Below, piece by piece: positions 6,876 to 15,058 of a stretch of DNA of 18,498 nucleotides. Both the position numbers and the translations under genes were made by a program. Within the stretch, counting starts at the first letter, position 1; each line of letters begins with the position of its first letter. Under the pieces are notes generated by a model. The model searched no databases. It was not told the origin of the DNA and saw only the letters and a list, made by a program, of their open reading frames with translations. This stretch comes from Scatosoma sp045652785 (lineage in GTDB: Bacteria; Bacillota; Clostridia; Christensenellales; Borkfalkiaceae): contig JAZOLF010000054.1 in assembly GCA_045652785.1 (NCBI GenBank), forward strand, positions 1-18,498. The letters run 5' to 3'.

Positions 6876-8936
6876 TTATTTATAATTGATTTGCCCACCC
6901 GCACGGCGGACGAATTTCCCCCATTCCGCATCGTCGTAGGCAAAGCGCACATACTTCACGCCGCCATAGCCAAGCACAGGATTATACGTTTCCGTCGGGT
7001 AGGAAAGTTTTTGGGAAAGCAAGTAAAAACTGCCGTCCTGCAACATGGGAATATAACTGTACGAAGACAGGATTTTACCTTCCAGCCCCGCCAAGATTTG
7101 CAAGCGGACTTCGTCTTCTACTACGCCGTAGCCGAAGTTATATTCCTTGCCATCCACGCGCACCGTCGTACCGTTGAGCGCCTGTCCCCACTCCGTCAAA
7201 GTCATCGTCACCCCACCCTGTACGTCGAGTGTCAACGTAATTTTTTCGGTGTCATACCAGCCGTCGCAATAGGGTTCAAAGATGGGGTTGGTGTAATATT
7301 GAATGGTGCTAAACGGGTTCAAAAGCCCGCCAGACCAGCCCGCCAACACGGTATCGCTTTCCCCGCCGCGGATTTTTTCCTGCCAAGTGTTCCCATACGG
7401 CACACTTTCCACAATGCGCACTCTGCCAGAGAGCCCGACGGGCGCAAGCACCTTTTCAAGTTCCCCGTTGAGATAGTCAATCGTCTTGGTGATAAACGCC
7501 GACGACGCAGATACAGCGTATTCGATTTCCACCCTGTCTGTATCTTTCATCCCGTATTTTTGTTTCGCCTGCGCAAAAGCCTGCTTAAAGAGTTCCCCCG
7601 CCAAAGTCGGGTTGTACCCCGTAATCGACGAAGTTGCCTTATCCAAATCCCCGCCGAAATCATCAACGTTCACACCGTAAAAATCACAAAGTACTTGTTT
7701 TGCCTGCGCGGTGTCGCGATAGGTTTCACCCGTATCTACGTTCCAAACGTCCTGCCCGCCGAGTAATCCGTAAGCACCGCTACGCGCAGGGGATATCGTC
7801 GATGCAAAGAATTCCTTTTGATAGGTGACCGCCATCGCTTTACGGAAAGTTTCCAGCGCCAAAATGCGCTTATGCACACCTGCGCCTTCCCGCAATTTTA
7901 ATCCGTTTTCATCCCCGCACAAAATCAAAAAGAACACCGTTTGTCCTGGCTCGGAGTACGCATAATCGGAAGAACGGTACTCCGAATAGTCTTCCGCCTG
8001 CAAGCCGTAAGTGTCTAACTCCCCGCGCAAAAACATTTGCTTTTGAGTAGAAAATTCGGTAACACGGCGGGAAATAATCTTCGTCGGCGCGTACATGCCC
8101 CCGTGTTTTCCATCCGACCAACCATACCAAGCGTCGTTGCGCTCAAAGGTCATTTGCTGTTCGGGCAGGTATTGCGTCAAGCGATAGGGCCCATAAGACG
8201 CCGCCGTTTCCTTGCTCGTATTATAGCCGTCTCCCCCTTGTAAGGACTTTTCATACAAGTCCTTTTTCACAATCCAGTTGTCCGTCAGCGCATACAAAAG
8301 GTGAAACCCTTTTAAGGATTTTTCCAGCACGATGGTAAAGGCATATTCTCCCGTTTCAAAGATACCAACGTCGTCAAAGGAGAGTTTTTCCGCACCCGCG
8401 CCAGCCTTTCCCAAGTTATATTGTTCGGCATTTTTTATCACCATATCGCCCGTATAATAACTGGACGCGCGATAGTTCAAAAGTTCAGGGTCTAAAAGCC
8501 GTTGCATGGAATAGACGTACGTTTCCGCATTGATGGGCGTGCCGTCTTCCCATTTTGCCATCGGGTTTAATGCGATTTCGTACGCATACCCGCTTTCCGC
8601 TGACTGCGGAATGCCCCATTTTTCGTCCGCCTTATATTGCAAAGTGACGTCCACAGGTTCCGCCGCCGCCATTTCAGGGCGGAGTTCATACCCCGAAAAA
8701 TCGTCGTTAAAGAAGAAGGCGTATAACCCCAAAGTAGTATAATCATTCACGTACGCATCGTCACTCGTCCGATAGGTGTGCGGGTTCCACGTTGACGGCG
8801 CAGTTTGATAGGTATCCCGATAGGTATATTCCCCAGCGCCCCCTTTCTTCTTGCCGCAACCCGCAAAAGTCGCCGTCACGCACCCGACCGCCGCAAGTGT
8901 TATCGTTCCCATTCTCAATGCCCTATTTTTCATCAT
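6876..8936 (-). CDS. oppA: Oligopeptide-binding lipoprotein OppA-like (SBP family 5)
   Basis: A 686-residue substrate-binding protein of ABC family 5, expected to be anchored outside the membrane and to deliver peptides to OppBC. The N-terminus MMKNRALRMGTITLAAVGCV..TFAGCGKKK is a lipoprotein signal, with FAGC as the lipobox and Cys27 as the likely lipidated residue. Family features are TWNPHTYRTSDDAYV near the start, WEDGTPINAETYVYSMQRLLDPELLNYRASSYY, the middle section AASYGPYRLTQYLPEQQMTFERNDAWYG, and GESDTVLAGWSGGLLNPFSTIQYY. It is longer than typical E. coli OppA (about 540), matching the long OppC. ATG 8936 follows AAAGGAG with 5 nt spacing. It is the first gene of the operon. Substrate cannot be told; peptides are the family default. 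Confidence 0.93.
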   Translation of the reverse strand: MMKNRALRMGTITLAAVGCVTATFAGCGKKKGGAGEYTYRDTYQTAPSTWNPHTYRTSDDAYVNDYTTLGLYAFFFNDDFSGYELRPEMAAAEPVDVTLQYKADEKWGIPQSAESGYAYEIALNPMAKWEDGTPINAETYVYSMQRLLDPELLNYRASSYYTGDMVIKNAEQYNLGKAGAGAEKLSFDDVGIFETGEYAFTIVLEKSLKGFHLLYALTDNWIVKKDLYEKSLQGGDGYNTSKETAASYGPYRLTQYLPEQQMTFERNDAWYGWSDGKHGGMYAPTKIISRRVTEFSTQKQMFLRGELDTYGLQAEDYSEYRSSDYAYSEPGQTVFFLILCGDENGLKLREGAGVHKRILALETFRKAMAVTYQKEFFASTISPARSGAYGLLGGQDVWNVDTGETYRDTAQAKQVLCDFYGVNVDDFGGDLDKATSSITGYNPTLAGELFKQAFAQAKQKYGMKDTDRVEIEYAVSASSAFITKTIDYLNGELEKVLAPVGLSGRVRIVESVPYGNTWQEKIRGGESDTVLAGWSGGLLNPFSTIQYYTNPIFEPYCDGWYDTEKITLTLDVQGGVTMTLTEWGQALNGTTVRVDGKEYNFGYGVVEDEVRLQILAGLEGKILSSYSYIPMLQDGSFYLLSQKLSYPTETYNPVLGYGGVKYVRFAYDDAEWGKFVRRAGGQINYK

Positions 8937-8961
8937 TCACACTCCTTTTGTATAATTTTGT

Positions 8962-8971
8962 GTTATACCAT
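8962..8971 (-). promoter_or_regulatory. Candidate extended -10 promoter of the opp operon
   Basis: On the minus strand ATGGTATAAC (8971-8962) contains TGNTATAAC, an extended -10 element about 25 nt before the oppA ATG. No convincing -35 sits 16-18 nt upstream, which extended -10 promoters tolerate. It lies back to back with the metY promoter. Confidence 0.5.
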
Positions 8972-9061
8972 TTCAAAATATACGCAACCATGTCCAAACC
9001 CGTTTTTATGAGAGAATACATTTTATAAGTTTTGCTTATGTTTTACACCGCTATAAAATAG

Positions 9062-9091
9062 TTGACGAAAATCCTGCAAATGTGTTATACT
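9062..9091 (+). promoter_or_regulatory. Sigma-A promoter of metY
   Basis: TTGACG (9062-9067) and TATACT (9086-9091) are separated by 18 nt, and TG at 9083-9084 extends the -10. The predicted start is near 9098, leaving a leader of about 55 nt, too short to hold a SAM riboswitch. Confidence 0.8.
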
Positions 9092-9099
9092 ATTACTAA

Positions 9100-9120
9100 C
9101 GATTTTTATAATAAAAATCG
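9100..9120 (+). promoter_or_regulatory. Perfect palindrome at the metY transcription start
   Basis: The arms CGATTTTTAT (9100-9109) and ATAAAAATCG (9111-9120) are perfect inverted repeats around a single A. The site covers roughly +3 to +23 of the predicted transcript. This position suits a repressor operator for the methionine genes. An AU-rich RNA hairpin is possible but would be weak. Confidence 0.55.
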
Positions 9121-9151
9121 ACACCCAGCACGGGCTAATAAGGAGCGACTT

Positions 9152-10435
9152 ATGGAAAAACAAAGAATTGAAACCACTTGCGTACAAGGCGGCTACACAC
9201 CTGGCAACGGCGAACCCCGTCAAGTGCCCATCATTCAAAGCACCACTTTTAAATATTCAACCAGCGAAGATATGGGCAAATTGTTTGACTTGGAAGCAAG
9301 CGGTTATTTTTATTCCCGGCTTCAAAACCCCACCTGCGATACGGTAGCGGCAAAAATTTGTGCTTTGGAAGGCGGCAGCGCGGCAATGTTGCTCTCTTCG
9401 GGACAGGCAGCAAACTTCTTTGCCATCTTCAACATCGCAAACTGCGGCGACCACGTGGTATGCTCTACCAGCATCTATGGCGGTACGTTCAACCTGTTTG
9501 CGGTCACGATGAAAAAAATGGGCATTTCCTTTACCTTCATTGATCCCGATTGCACGGAAGAAGAATTGAACGCCGCATTCCAAGAAAACACGAAAGCGGT
9601 ATTCGGGGAAACGGTTGCAAACCCTGCACTCACCGTTTTGGATATCGAAAAGTTCGCAAAAGCGGCGCACGCACACGGCGTACCTTTGATCATCGACAAC
9701 ACGTTTGCGACCCCTATCAACTGCCGCCCGTTTGAATTCGGCGCAGACATCGTCACCCACTCCACCACCAAGTATATGGACGGTCACGGCGTTGCGGTTG
9801 GCGGCTGTATCGTTGACAGCGGCAACTTTAACTGGATGGCGCACAAGGAAAAATTCCCTGGTCTTTGCACCCCAGATGCAAGTTATCACGGCATCACCTA
9901 CGCTGAAAAATTCGGCCAAGCGGGCGCATATATCACCAAAGCGACGGCACAACTTATGCGTGACTTTGGCTGCACCCAGTCCCCGCAGAGCGCATTCTAT
10001 CTCAACTTGGGGCTTGAAAGCCTGCACGTGAGAATGGAACGCCATTGTTTGAACGCGCAAAAGGTTGCGGAATATTTGGAACAAAACGAACAAATCGCGT
10101 GGGTAAACTACCCTGGTCTTACATCCAACAAGTACCACATCCTGGCGCAAAAGCAAATGCCGAACGGCACCTGCGGCGTTGTTAGTTTCGGCGTGAAAGG
10201 CGGCAGAAAAGCGGCTGAAAAGTTCATGAAAGCCCTGAAAATCATCGCAATCGAAACGCACGTTGCGGACGCGCGCAGTTGTTGTTTGCACCCTGCAAGC
10301 GCAACCCATCGCCAAATGAACGAAGAAGAATTGATTGCAGCGGGCGTACCTGGTGATTTGGTTCGTCTTTCCTGCGGTATTGAAAATTATCAAGATTTGA
10401 TTGACGATATTTGCCAAGCGTTGAAAACCCTGTAA
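9152..10435 (+). CDS. metY: O-acetylhomoserine sulfhydrylase (O-acetylhomoserine aminocarboxypropyltransferase)
   Basis: A 427-residue PLP enzyme of the Cys/Met metabolism family that should convert O-acetylhomoserine and sulfide to homocysteine in the cytoplasm. Visible family features are GYFYSRLQNPT (residues 51-61), the phosphate-binding SSGQA (83-87), IDNTFATP (181-188), and the PLP lysine K207 in HSTTKYMDGHG. The C-terminus has SCCLHPASATHRQM and RLSCGIENYQDLIDDI. The opening ETTCVQGGYTPGNGEPRQVPIIQSTTF and the length near 430 fit MetY better than cystathionine gamma-synthase or MetC (about 380-400); methionine gamma-lyase is a less likely alternative. ATG 9152 is chosen because AAGGAG (9140-9145) precedes it with 6 nt spacing; the open frame upstream runs into the promoter. 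Its neighbour metA, which makes the acetylated substrate, supports the call. Confidence 0.93.
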   Translation: MEKQRIETTCVQGGYTPGNGEPRQVPIIQSTTFKYSTSEDMGKLFDLEASGYFYSRLQNPTCDTVAAKICALEGGSAAMLLSSGQAANFFAIFNIANCGDHVVCSTSIYGGTFNLFAVTMKKMGISFTFIDPDCTEEELNAAFQENTKAVFGETVANPALTVLDIEKFAKAAHAHGVPLIIDNTFATPINCRPFEFGADIVTHSTTKYMDGHGVAVGGCIVDSGNFNWMAHKEKFPGLCTPDASYHGITYAEKFGQAGAYITKATAQLMRDFGCTQSPQSAFYLNLGLESLHVRMERHCLNAQKVAEYLEQNEQIAWVNYPGLTSNKYHILAQKQMPNGTCGVVSFGVKGGRKAAEKFMKALKIIAIETHVADARSCCLHPASATHRQMNEEELIAAGVPGDLVRLSCGIENYQDLIDDICQALKTL

Positions 10436-10440
10436 GCAGG

Positions 10441-10543
10441 AAAAAACGCCGAAAAAGCGGTAGAAAACACGCAAAAAAAGGCGTGAAAAACGCATAAAAA
10501 CGTGTAAAAAACCACAAAAAAATAGCAAAAAAACGCCCAAAAA
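10441..10543 (+). repeat. Ten A-tracts phased at about 10.8 bp: predicted curved DNA between metY and metA
   Basis: Runs of 4-7 A are at 10441-10446, 10452-10456, 10464-10467, 10473-10479, 10486-10490, 10496-10500, 10506-10511, 10516-10522, 10527-10533 and 10539-10543. Their centres are 10 to 12 bp apart, close to one helical turn, and are separated by 4-7 bp GC-rich or mixed spacers. Such phasing is known to produce strong intrinsic DNA curvature. It fills almost the whole metY-metA gap. Short hairpins also occur inside it (CACGC/GCGTG, 10468-10485). Function is inferred only. Confidence 0.75.
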
Positions 10544-10554
10544 TAGAGCGTTTT
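10530..10554 (+). terminator. Weak hairpin before metA (possible attenuator or mRNA end)
   Basis: The arms AAAACGC (10530-10536) and GCGTTTT (10548-10554) form a 7-bp stem with an 11-nt loop ending in four T. It is too weak to be called a confident terminator. It may partly separate metY from metA expression. Confidence 0.3.
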
Positions 10555-10571
10555 CTACAAAGGATTTGCAT

Positions 10572-11486
10572 ATGCCTATTAAAATTCCCAACAACTTACC
10601 CGCCGTAAAAACTTTGGAAAGCGAAAACATTTTCGTTATGACGGAAACCCGCGCGATGACGCAGGACATTCGTCCGCTGAAAATTCTCATTTTGAATTTG
10701 ATGCCGAAGAAGATAGAAACGGAAACCCAACTGGCGCGGCTTTTGGGGAACACCCCTTTGCAGGTGGAGATGGAACTCATCCATACCAAATCGCACCAGT
10801 CGAAGAACGTCACACCCGAACACCTTTTAGCGTTTTACAAGACTTTTGACGAAGTAAAACACCGTAAGTTCGACGGCATGATCATCACGGGCGCTCCCGT
10901 TGAGCATATCGACTTCGAAGAAGTAGAATACTGGCAGGAACTTTGCGAGATTATGGAATGGAGTAAAACCCACGTCCATAGCACTTTCCACATTTGTTGG
11001 GGGGCGCAAGCGGGGCTGTATTACCATTACGGTATCCAGAAACAACAAATGGACGAAAAAATGTTCGGGGTATTCCCCCACGTTGTCGATCACAAGCCGT
11101 CCATTTTGTTCCGCGGATTTGACGAAACGTTTATGGTACCCCACTCCCGCCACACCACCGTACTACGCGAAGACATTGAAAAGGTAAAGGAACTTAAAAT
11201 CCTTTCGTCTTCCCCCGTTTCGGGTGTTTATGCGGTGTCCACAAAGAACGGTAGGCAAATCTTCATCACGGGGCATTCGGAATACGACGCAAACACGTTA
11301 AACGACGAATACCGCCGTGACCTTTCGCAGGGCAAGCCTATTCACCCGCCCGTCAACTATTTCCCCGACGGCGATGAAACGAAAGAGCCGCTTGTCACTT
11401 GGCGCGCACACGCAAACCTGTTGTACTCCAACTGGTTAAACTACTTCGTTTACCAAAGCACGCCCTACGATATCAAACAAGTATAA
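10572..11486 (+). CDS. metA: Homoserine O-acetyltransferase (MetA family)
   Basis: A 304-residue enzyme of the MetA (homoserine O-succinyltransferase-like) family, first committed step of methionine synthesis. With ATG 10572 the numbering falls exactly on the E. coli scheme: catalytic Cys142 in HICWGAQAGLYYHYG, His235 and Glu237 in FITGHSEYDANTL. Residue 111 is Glu, in TGAPVEHIDF; in this family Glu111 is known to favour acetyl-CoA and Gly111 succinyl-CoA, so acetylation is predicted despite the MetA name. This matches the upstream O-acetylhomoserine sulfhydrylase. ATG 10572 is preferred over the TTG at 10566 because AAAGGA (10559-10564) then has 7 nt spacing. It is probably cotranscribed with metY, since no strong promoter is visible in the A-rich gap, and it ends at a strong terminator. 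Confidence 0.95.
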   Translation: MPIKIPNNLPAVKTLESENIFVMTETRAMTQDIRPLKILILNLMPKKIETETQLARLLGNTPLQVEMELIHTKSHQSKNVTPEHLLAFYKTFDEVKHRKFDGMIITGAPVEHIDFEEVEYWQELCEIMEWSKTHVHSTFHICWGAQAGLYYHYGIQKQQMDEKMFGVFPHVVDHKPSILFRGFDETFMVPHSRHTTVLREDIEKVKELKILSSSPVSGVYAVSTKNGRQIFITGHSEYDANTLNDEYRRDLSQGKPIHPPVNYFPDGDETKEPLVTWRAHANLLYSNWLNYFVYQSTPYDIKQV

Positions 11487-11487
11487 G

Positions 11488-11523
11488 AAAAAGACCTTGC
11501 AGTTTGTTGCAAGGTCTTTTTTT
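11488..11523. terminator. Bidirectional intrinsic terminator between metA and tcdA
   Basis: The arms AAAAAGACCTTGCA (11488-11501) and TGCAAGGTCTTTTT (from 11508) form a perfect stem with loop GTTTGT and a T-run to 11523. The A-run on the left gives a T-run on the minus strand, so it can end both convergent transcription units. Confidence 0.93.
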
Positions 11524-11530
11524 GGCTTTT

Positions 11531-12229
11531 TTACGCCTTTATCAGGTCTTTAATTACTTCGCCCGCGATGATTAAACCAACCACCGACGGCACGAATGCA
11601 ATGCTTGCGGGAATGGCTTTTCCCGTTTCTTCATCGACCACTTTGGCAGGTTGCGGCTCTTCCTTCGAATAGACCACTTTCACGTGGTTAATCCCCCGTT
11701 GTTTGAGTTCCCTGCGCATCACGCGCGCCAACGGACAAACGCTGGTTTTGGAGATGTCCGCAACTTCAAAAAGGGTGGGATCGAGTTTATTACCCGCACC
11801 CATGGCTGAGATCACGGGCACATTCGCCGCTTTTGCGCGCTCAATGATAGCCAGTTTTGCACTCACCGTATCGACCGCATCCACCACGTAATCAAAAGCG
11901 GAAAAATCCACACAATCCGTTTCGGGCAGGTAAAAAATTTCCAGCGTATCCACCGCGCAATTCGGGGAAATGTCCTTTACGCGTGCCTTTGCCGCGTGCG
12001 TTTTATACATCCCCACCGTCGAAGAAAGGGCTATAATTTGGCGATTGATGTTGCTTTCGCTTACCTTGTCTGCGTCAATCAACATCAACGCGCCAATGCC
12101 GCTGCGAGCAAGGGCTTCCACAACGTAGCCGCCCACGCCGCCGACGCCAAAAACCGCCACTTTGGCATTATGCAACTTTTGTAAACCGTCCGCACCAAGC
12201 AGCAGTTCCGTTCTTGAAAAGCGTTCCAT
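11531..12229 (-). CDS. tcdA: tRNA threonylcarbamoyladenosine dehydratase, TcdA/CsdL-like (ThiF/E1 superfamily)
   Basis: A 232-residue adenylating enzyme of the E1/ThiF/MoeB superfamily, most like TcdA, which dehydrates t6A at position 37 of ANN-decoding tRNAs to cyclic t6A. The start MERFSRTELLLGADGLQKL is typical. The nucleotide-binding loop is VFGVGGVGGYVVEAL (residues 27-40), the ATP site residues lie in IDADKVSESNINRQ (51-64), and the mid part has DAVDTVSAKLAII. VCPLARVMRRELKQRG follows, then FVPSVVGLIIAGEVIKDL near the end. It is slightly shorter than E. coli TcdA (about 268). ATG 12229 follows AAGGAA. It starts 12 nt after the stop of the P-type ATPase, so it probably shares that gene's riboswitch-controlled transcript. 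Other ThiF-type proteins cannot be fully excluded. Confidence 0.88.
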   Translation of the reverse strand: MERFSRTELLLGADGLQKLHNAKVAVFGVGGVGGYVVEALARSGIGALMLIDADKVSESNINRQIIALSSTVGMYKTHAAKARVKDISPNCAVDTLEIFYLPETDCVDFSAFDYVVDAVDTVSAKLAIIERAKAANVPVISAMGAGNKLDPTLFEVADISKTSVCPLARVMRRELKQRGINHVKVVYSKEEPQPAKVVDEETGKAIPASIAFVPSVVGLIIAGEVIKDLIKA

Positions 12230-12241
12230 ATCCGTTCCTTC

Positions 12242-14884
12242 TTATTTGTTGATTTTTCGGGTAATGAGTTTCGTGATTTCCGTAAAGAGTACCACCGACG
12301 CGGACAGCCCAACGCAAATGAGCAATTCCTTCCAGCCAATTGCCGTCAACTGGAAGATGGCAGCAAGGGGCGGAACGAACACCACGGAAAGGGTGAGCGC
12401 CAACGAGAAGAGCGCTGCTGCCCAAAGATATAAGTTTTGTTTTTTAAGCGAGAAGATAGAATGGCGAATCGAGCGCACGTCAAAGGAATGGAACGTTTCC
12501 GTCAATGCGAGCGTTAAGAACGCCATTGTCGAGCCGTAAGCCTGCCCGTTTTCACCGCCAAGATATACGCCGATATAGAACCCGGCAAGCGTCAATATAC
12601 CGATATACAGCCCTTGCAGGATAATATTCAGCCCCAACCCGTGCGAGAAAATTCCTTCCTTATCGTTGCGGGGTTTCCGCTTCATCAAATCAGGCTCCCC
12701 TTCTTCCATTCCGAGCGCAATCGCAGGGAAGGTGTCCGTGATCAAGTTTACCCACAAAAGGTGCATAGGACGGAGCAAAGTCAACATCGGGCTGAACAGC
12801 GTAGCAAAGAAGACGGCAACCACTTCCGCCAAGTTGGACGAAAGTAGGAATTGAATGGTCTTGCAAATGTTGTCATAGATTCGTCTGCCTTCCCCAACCG
12901 CCGTGACAATGGTAGCGAAATTATCATCCTGCAACACCATATCCGCCGCGCCTTTGGTGACGTCCGTACCCGTGATCCCCATACCAATGCCGATGTCCGC
13001 GCTCTTAATACTGGGGGCATCGTTTACGCCGTCGCCCGTCATCGCCGTGATTGCACCGCGCTTTTTCCAAGTGTTGACAATGCGGACTTTGTGTTCGGGC
13101 TGCACACGCGCATACACCGAATATTGCGTAATTTTTTCGTAGAATTCTTCGTCGGGGATTTCCGCCATTTGCGCGCCCGTGATCGCCTGCGAAGGATCGG
13201 TGATAATGCCAAGTTCCATCGCAATCGCAACCGCCGTATCAATATGGTCGCCAGTAATCATCACCGCACGAATGCCCGCGTCCTTACAAAGCGCGATAGC
13301 ATCCTTAACTTCGGGACGAATGGGATCAATCATCCCCGTCAACCCGATAAAGACCATATCCTTTTCCACGTCTTCGGGTTTTACGGACAGGGGCAGAGTT
13401 TCGTAGCGCTTAAACGCCGCAGCAAGTACGCGAAGTGCGCGATCTGCCATCCCCTTATTTTGCGCCAAGATTTCCGCACGTTTTTCATCAGAAAGGGGGC
13501 AAATTTGCCCGTCAATCCATACATGGGTGCACCTTTTTAAGATTTCGTCGGGTGCGCCTTTTGTATATTGTACCACCCCGCTTACGCTTTCGTGCAGGGT
13601 TGTCATCATCTTTCGCATACTGTCAAAGGGCGCTTCGGCTATCCGCTTTTCGTCCTTTTCAAGGTCTGCCTTGTGCATCCCCAGTTTGTATGCGTAGTTG
13701 ACAAGCGCGCATTCCGTCGGCTCACCAACCGCATCGTTGCTCTCGTCCAAGACCGCATCACTCGCTTGCGCCATCGCGCGGCCAAGCAAGGTTTCGTCGT
13801 CGGAATAGAACTCGACCACCGTCATTTTGTTTTGGGTGAGCGTACCCGTTTTATCCGAACAAATTACCTGCGTACAGCCCAGCGTTTCCACCGCCGTCAA
13901 TTTTTTTACGACGGCGTTTTGCTTTGCCATCTTCGTCATCCCGATCGAAAGAACGATGGTGACCACCGTAGCAAGCCCTTCGGGGATCGCCGCAACCGCC
14001 AGAGAAACGGCAACAATGAAACTATCCAAAACGACGTTAAAATCCCAACCAGACGATTTACTAATCAAGTTAAACGCAAAGATAAACAACGCAATACCGA
14101 GCACCAAGAAAGACAAAATCTTAGAAAGGGAGTTTAGTTTCTTTTGCAAAGGGGTGACTTCGTCGCTTGCCTGTGCCAAAACGTCGGCAATTTTGCCCAT
14201 CTCCGTTTGCATCCCCGTCGCAACAACCACCGCAACCGCACGGCCATACACAACGGTTGTACCCATATATAGCATATTCTTCCGATCGCCAAGGGGTACG
14301 TCCTTCCCCCCTTCGCAGGTGAGCGTATCCACCGATTTTTCAGCAGGTACACTTTCCCCCGTGAGTGCCGCTTCTTCCACTTTCAAGGATGCGGATTCCA
14401 AAATACGGCAATCGGCAGGCACGCTGTCGCCTGCTTCCAAAATCACGATATCGCCCACGACGATATCTTCGCTTTTGACCGCGTGCAAGTTCCCGCCGCG
14501 GATCACTTTGCTTGTGGAAGATGTCATTTGTTTCAGGGCTTCGATCGCCTGTTCCGCTTTACCTTCCTGCACAACCCCCAAAATGGCGTTGAGCAACACC
14601 ACCGCTAAGATGATGAAGAACTCGGCAAACGATTCGTGCCCGCCCTGCAAGCGGTCGATGATGATGGTTGCAAGGTTGACCGCTGCCGCAATCAAAAGCA
14701 CAATAATCATCGGGTCAACCAACTGTTCAAAGAACCGTTTTACCCAACTCTTTTTCTTGCCTTCGGCAAGTTTGTTGGGTCCGTTTTCCGCCAAACGCTT
14801 TTCAGCCTGCGCAGCCGTCAACCCATTTCTATTGCTGCCAACGCCCAACAAAACGTCTTCTGCGGATTGCAAATACTCTTTCAT
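12242..14884 (-). CDS. Cation-transporting P-type ATPase, SERCA/PMR1-like (likely Mn2+ and/or Ca2+ export)
   Basis: An 880-residue P2-type ATPase in the membrane. It has an N-terminal cation ATPase domain (GLTAAQAEKRLAENGPNKL), actuator motif LTGESVP (residues 174-180), the M4 motif AAIPEGL (about 298-304), the phosphorylated Asp344 in CSDKTGTLT, the nucleotide-binding motif KGAPDEIL, the hinge TGDGVNDAP, and the C-terminal six-helix domain. M5 has SSNLAEVV and M6 WVNLITDTFPA, matching the Asn/Glu and Asn-x2-Thr-Asp ligands of the single Ca2+/Mn2+ site. ATG 14884 is chosen because AAAGGAG sits 5 nt upstream; the open frame continues back to 15079 but reads through the riboswitch. The yybP-ykoY leader is known to sense Mn2+ and to control P-type ATPases such as L. 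lactis YoaB, so Mn2+ export is the best guess. tcdA follows closely. Confidence 0.94.
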   Translation of the reverse strand: MKEYLQSAEDVLLGVGSNRNGLTAAQAEKRLAENGPNKLAEGKKKSWVKRFFEQLVDPMIIVLLIAAAVNLATIIIDRLQGGHESFAEFFIILAVVLLNAILGVVQEGKAEQAIEALKQMTSSTSKVIRGGNLHAVKSEDIVVGDIVILEAGDSVPADCRILESASLKVEEAALTGESVPAEKSVDTLTCEGGKDVPLGDRKNMLYMGTTVVYGRAVAVVVATGMQTEMGKIADVLAQASDEVTPLQKKLNSLSKILSFLVLGIALFIFAFNLISKSSGWDFNVVLDSFIVAVSLAVAAIPEGLATVVTIVLSIGMTKMAKQNAVVKKLTAVETLGCTQVICSDKTGTLTQNKMTVVEFYSDDETLLGRAMAQASDAVLDESNDAVGEPTECALVNYAYKLGMHKADLEKDEKRIAEAPFDSMRKMMTTLHESVSGVVQYTKGAPDEILKRCTHVWIDGQICPLSDEKRAEILAQNKGMADRALRVLAAAFKRYETLPLSVKPEDVEKDMVFIGLTGMIDPIRPEVKDAIALCKDAGIRAVMITGDHIDTAVAIAMELGIITDPSQAITGAQMAEIPDEEFYEKITQYSVYARVQPEHKVRIVNTWKKRGAITAMTGDGVNDAPSIKSADIGIGMGITGTDVTKGAADMVLQDDNFATIVTAVGEGRRIYDNICKTIQFLLSSNLAEVVAVFFATLFSPMLTLLRPMHLLWVNLITDTFPAIALGMEEGEPDLMKRKPRNDKEGIFSHGLGLNIILQGLYIGILTLAGFYIGVYLGGENGQAYGSTMAFLTLALTETFHSFDVRSIRHSIFSLKKQNLYLWAAALFSLALTLSVVFVPPLAAIFQLTAIGWKELLICVGLSASVVLFTEITKLITRKINK

Positions 14885-14905
14885 AAAAACTCCTTTGGCG
14901 GAAAG

Positions 14906-14959
14906 AAAAAACTCACACACTATATCCTGCGCACTTTTTCGCCTGTATAGTGTATGAGT
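14906..14959 (-). terminator. Intrinsic terminator of the riboswitch expression platform
   Basis: On the minus strand ACTCATACACTATA (14959-14946) pairs with TATAGTGTGTGAGT (14924-14911), 14 bp with one G-U, and is followed by six T. Its 5' arm overlaps the last bases of the aptamer (GAGAC-UCAUA). Aptamer closure and terminator formation should therefore exclude each other. Mn2+ binding would favour read-through into the ATPase gene, 22 nt further on. Confidence 0.9.
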
Positions 14960-15058
14960 CTCATTTTCTAAAACGAACCCGAGCGCAACATTTTTTGCGC
15001 CGTGATGACGGATTTCGTCCCGCCTTGCCGCCGCAAGGCGTAAATTACTCCCCCATAA
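14953..15058 (-). ncRNA. yybP-ykoY manganese riboswitch
   Basis: The minus strand carries GGGGGAGUA (15054-15046), the first conserved loop of the yybP-ykoY aptamer. Next comes a GC hairpin CGCCUUGC/GCAAGGCG (15040-15021), then CGUCAUCACG (15010-15001), a second hairpin GCGCAA/UUGCGC (15000-14983), then CUCGGGU and the 3' closing motif UGAGAC-UCAUA (14963-14953). This order is the family consensus. The class is established as a Mn2+ sensor. It begins within a few bases of the predicted transcription start and ends in a terminator hairpin ahead of the ATPase. The match is by eye; a covariance search would settle the exact ends. Confidence 0.92.

Noticed and set aside
9092..9151. SAM riboswitch ahead of metY
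   Set aside because: The leader is only about 55 nt and has none of the S-box or SAM-II core motifs.
9257..10813. Long minus-strand open frame (518 codons)
   Set aside because: It is antisense to metY, the A-tract spacer and the start of metA. Its Phe/Arg-rich section is simply the A-tracts read backwards.
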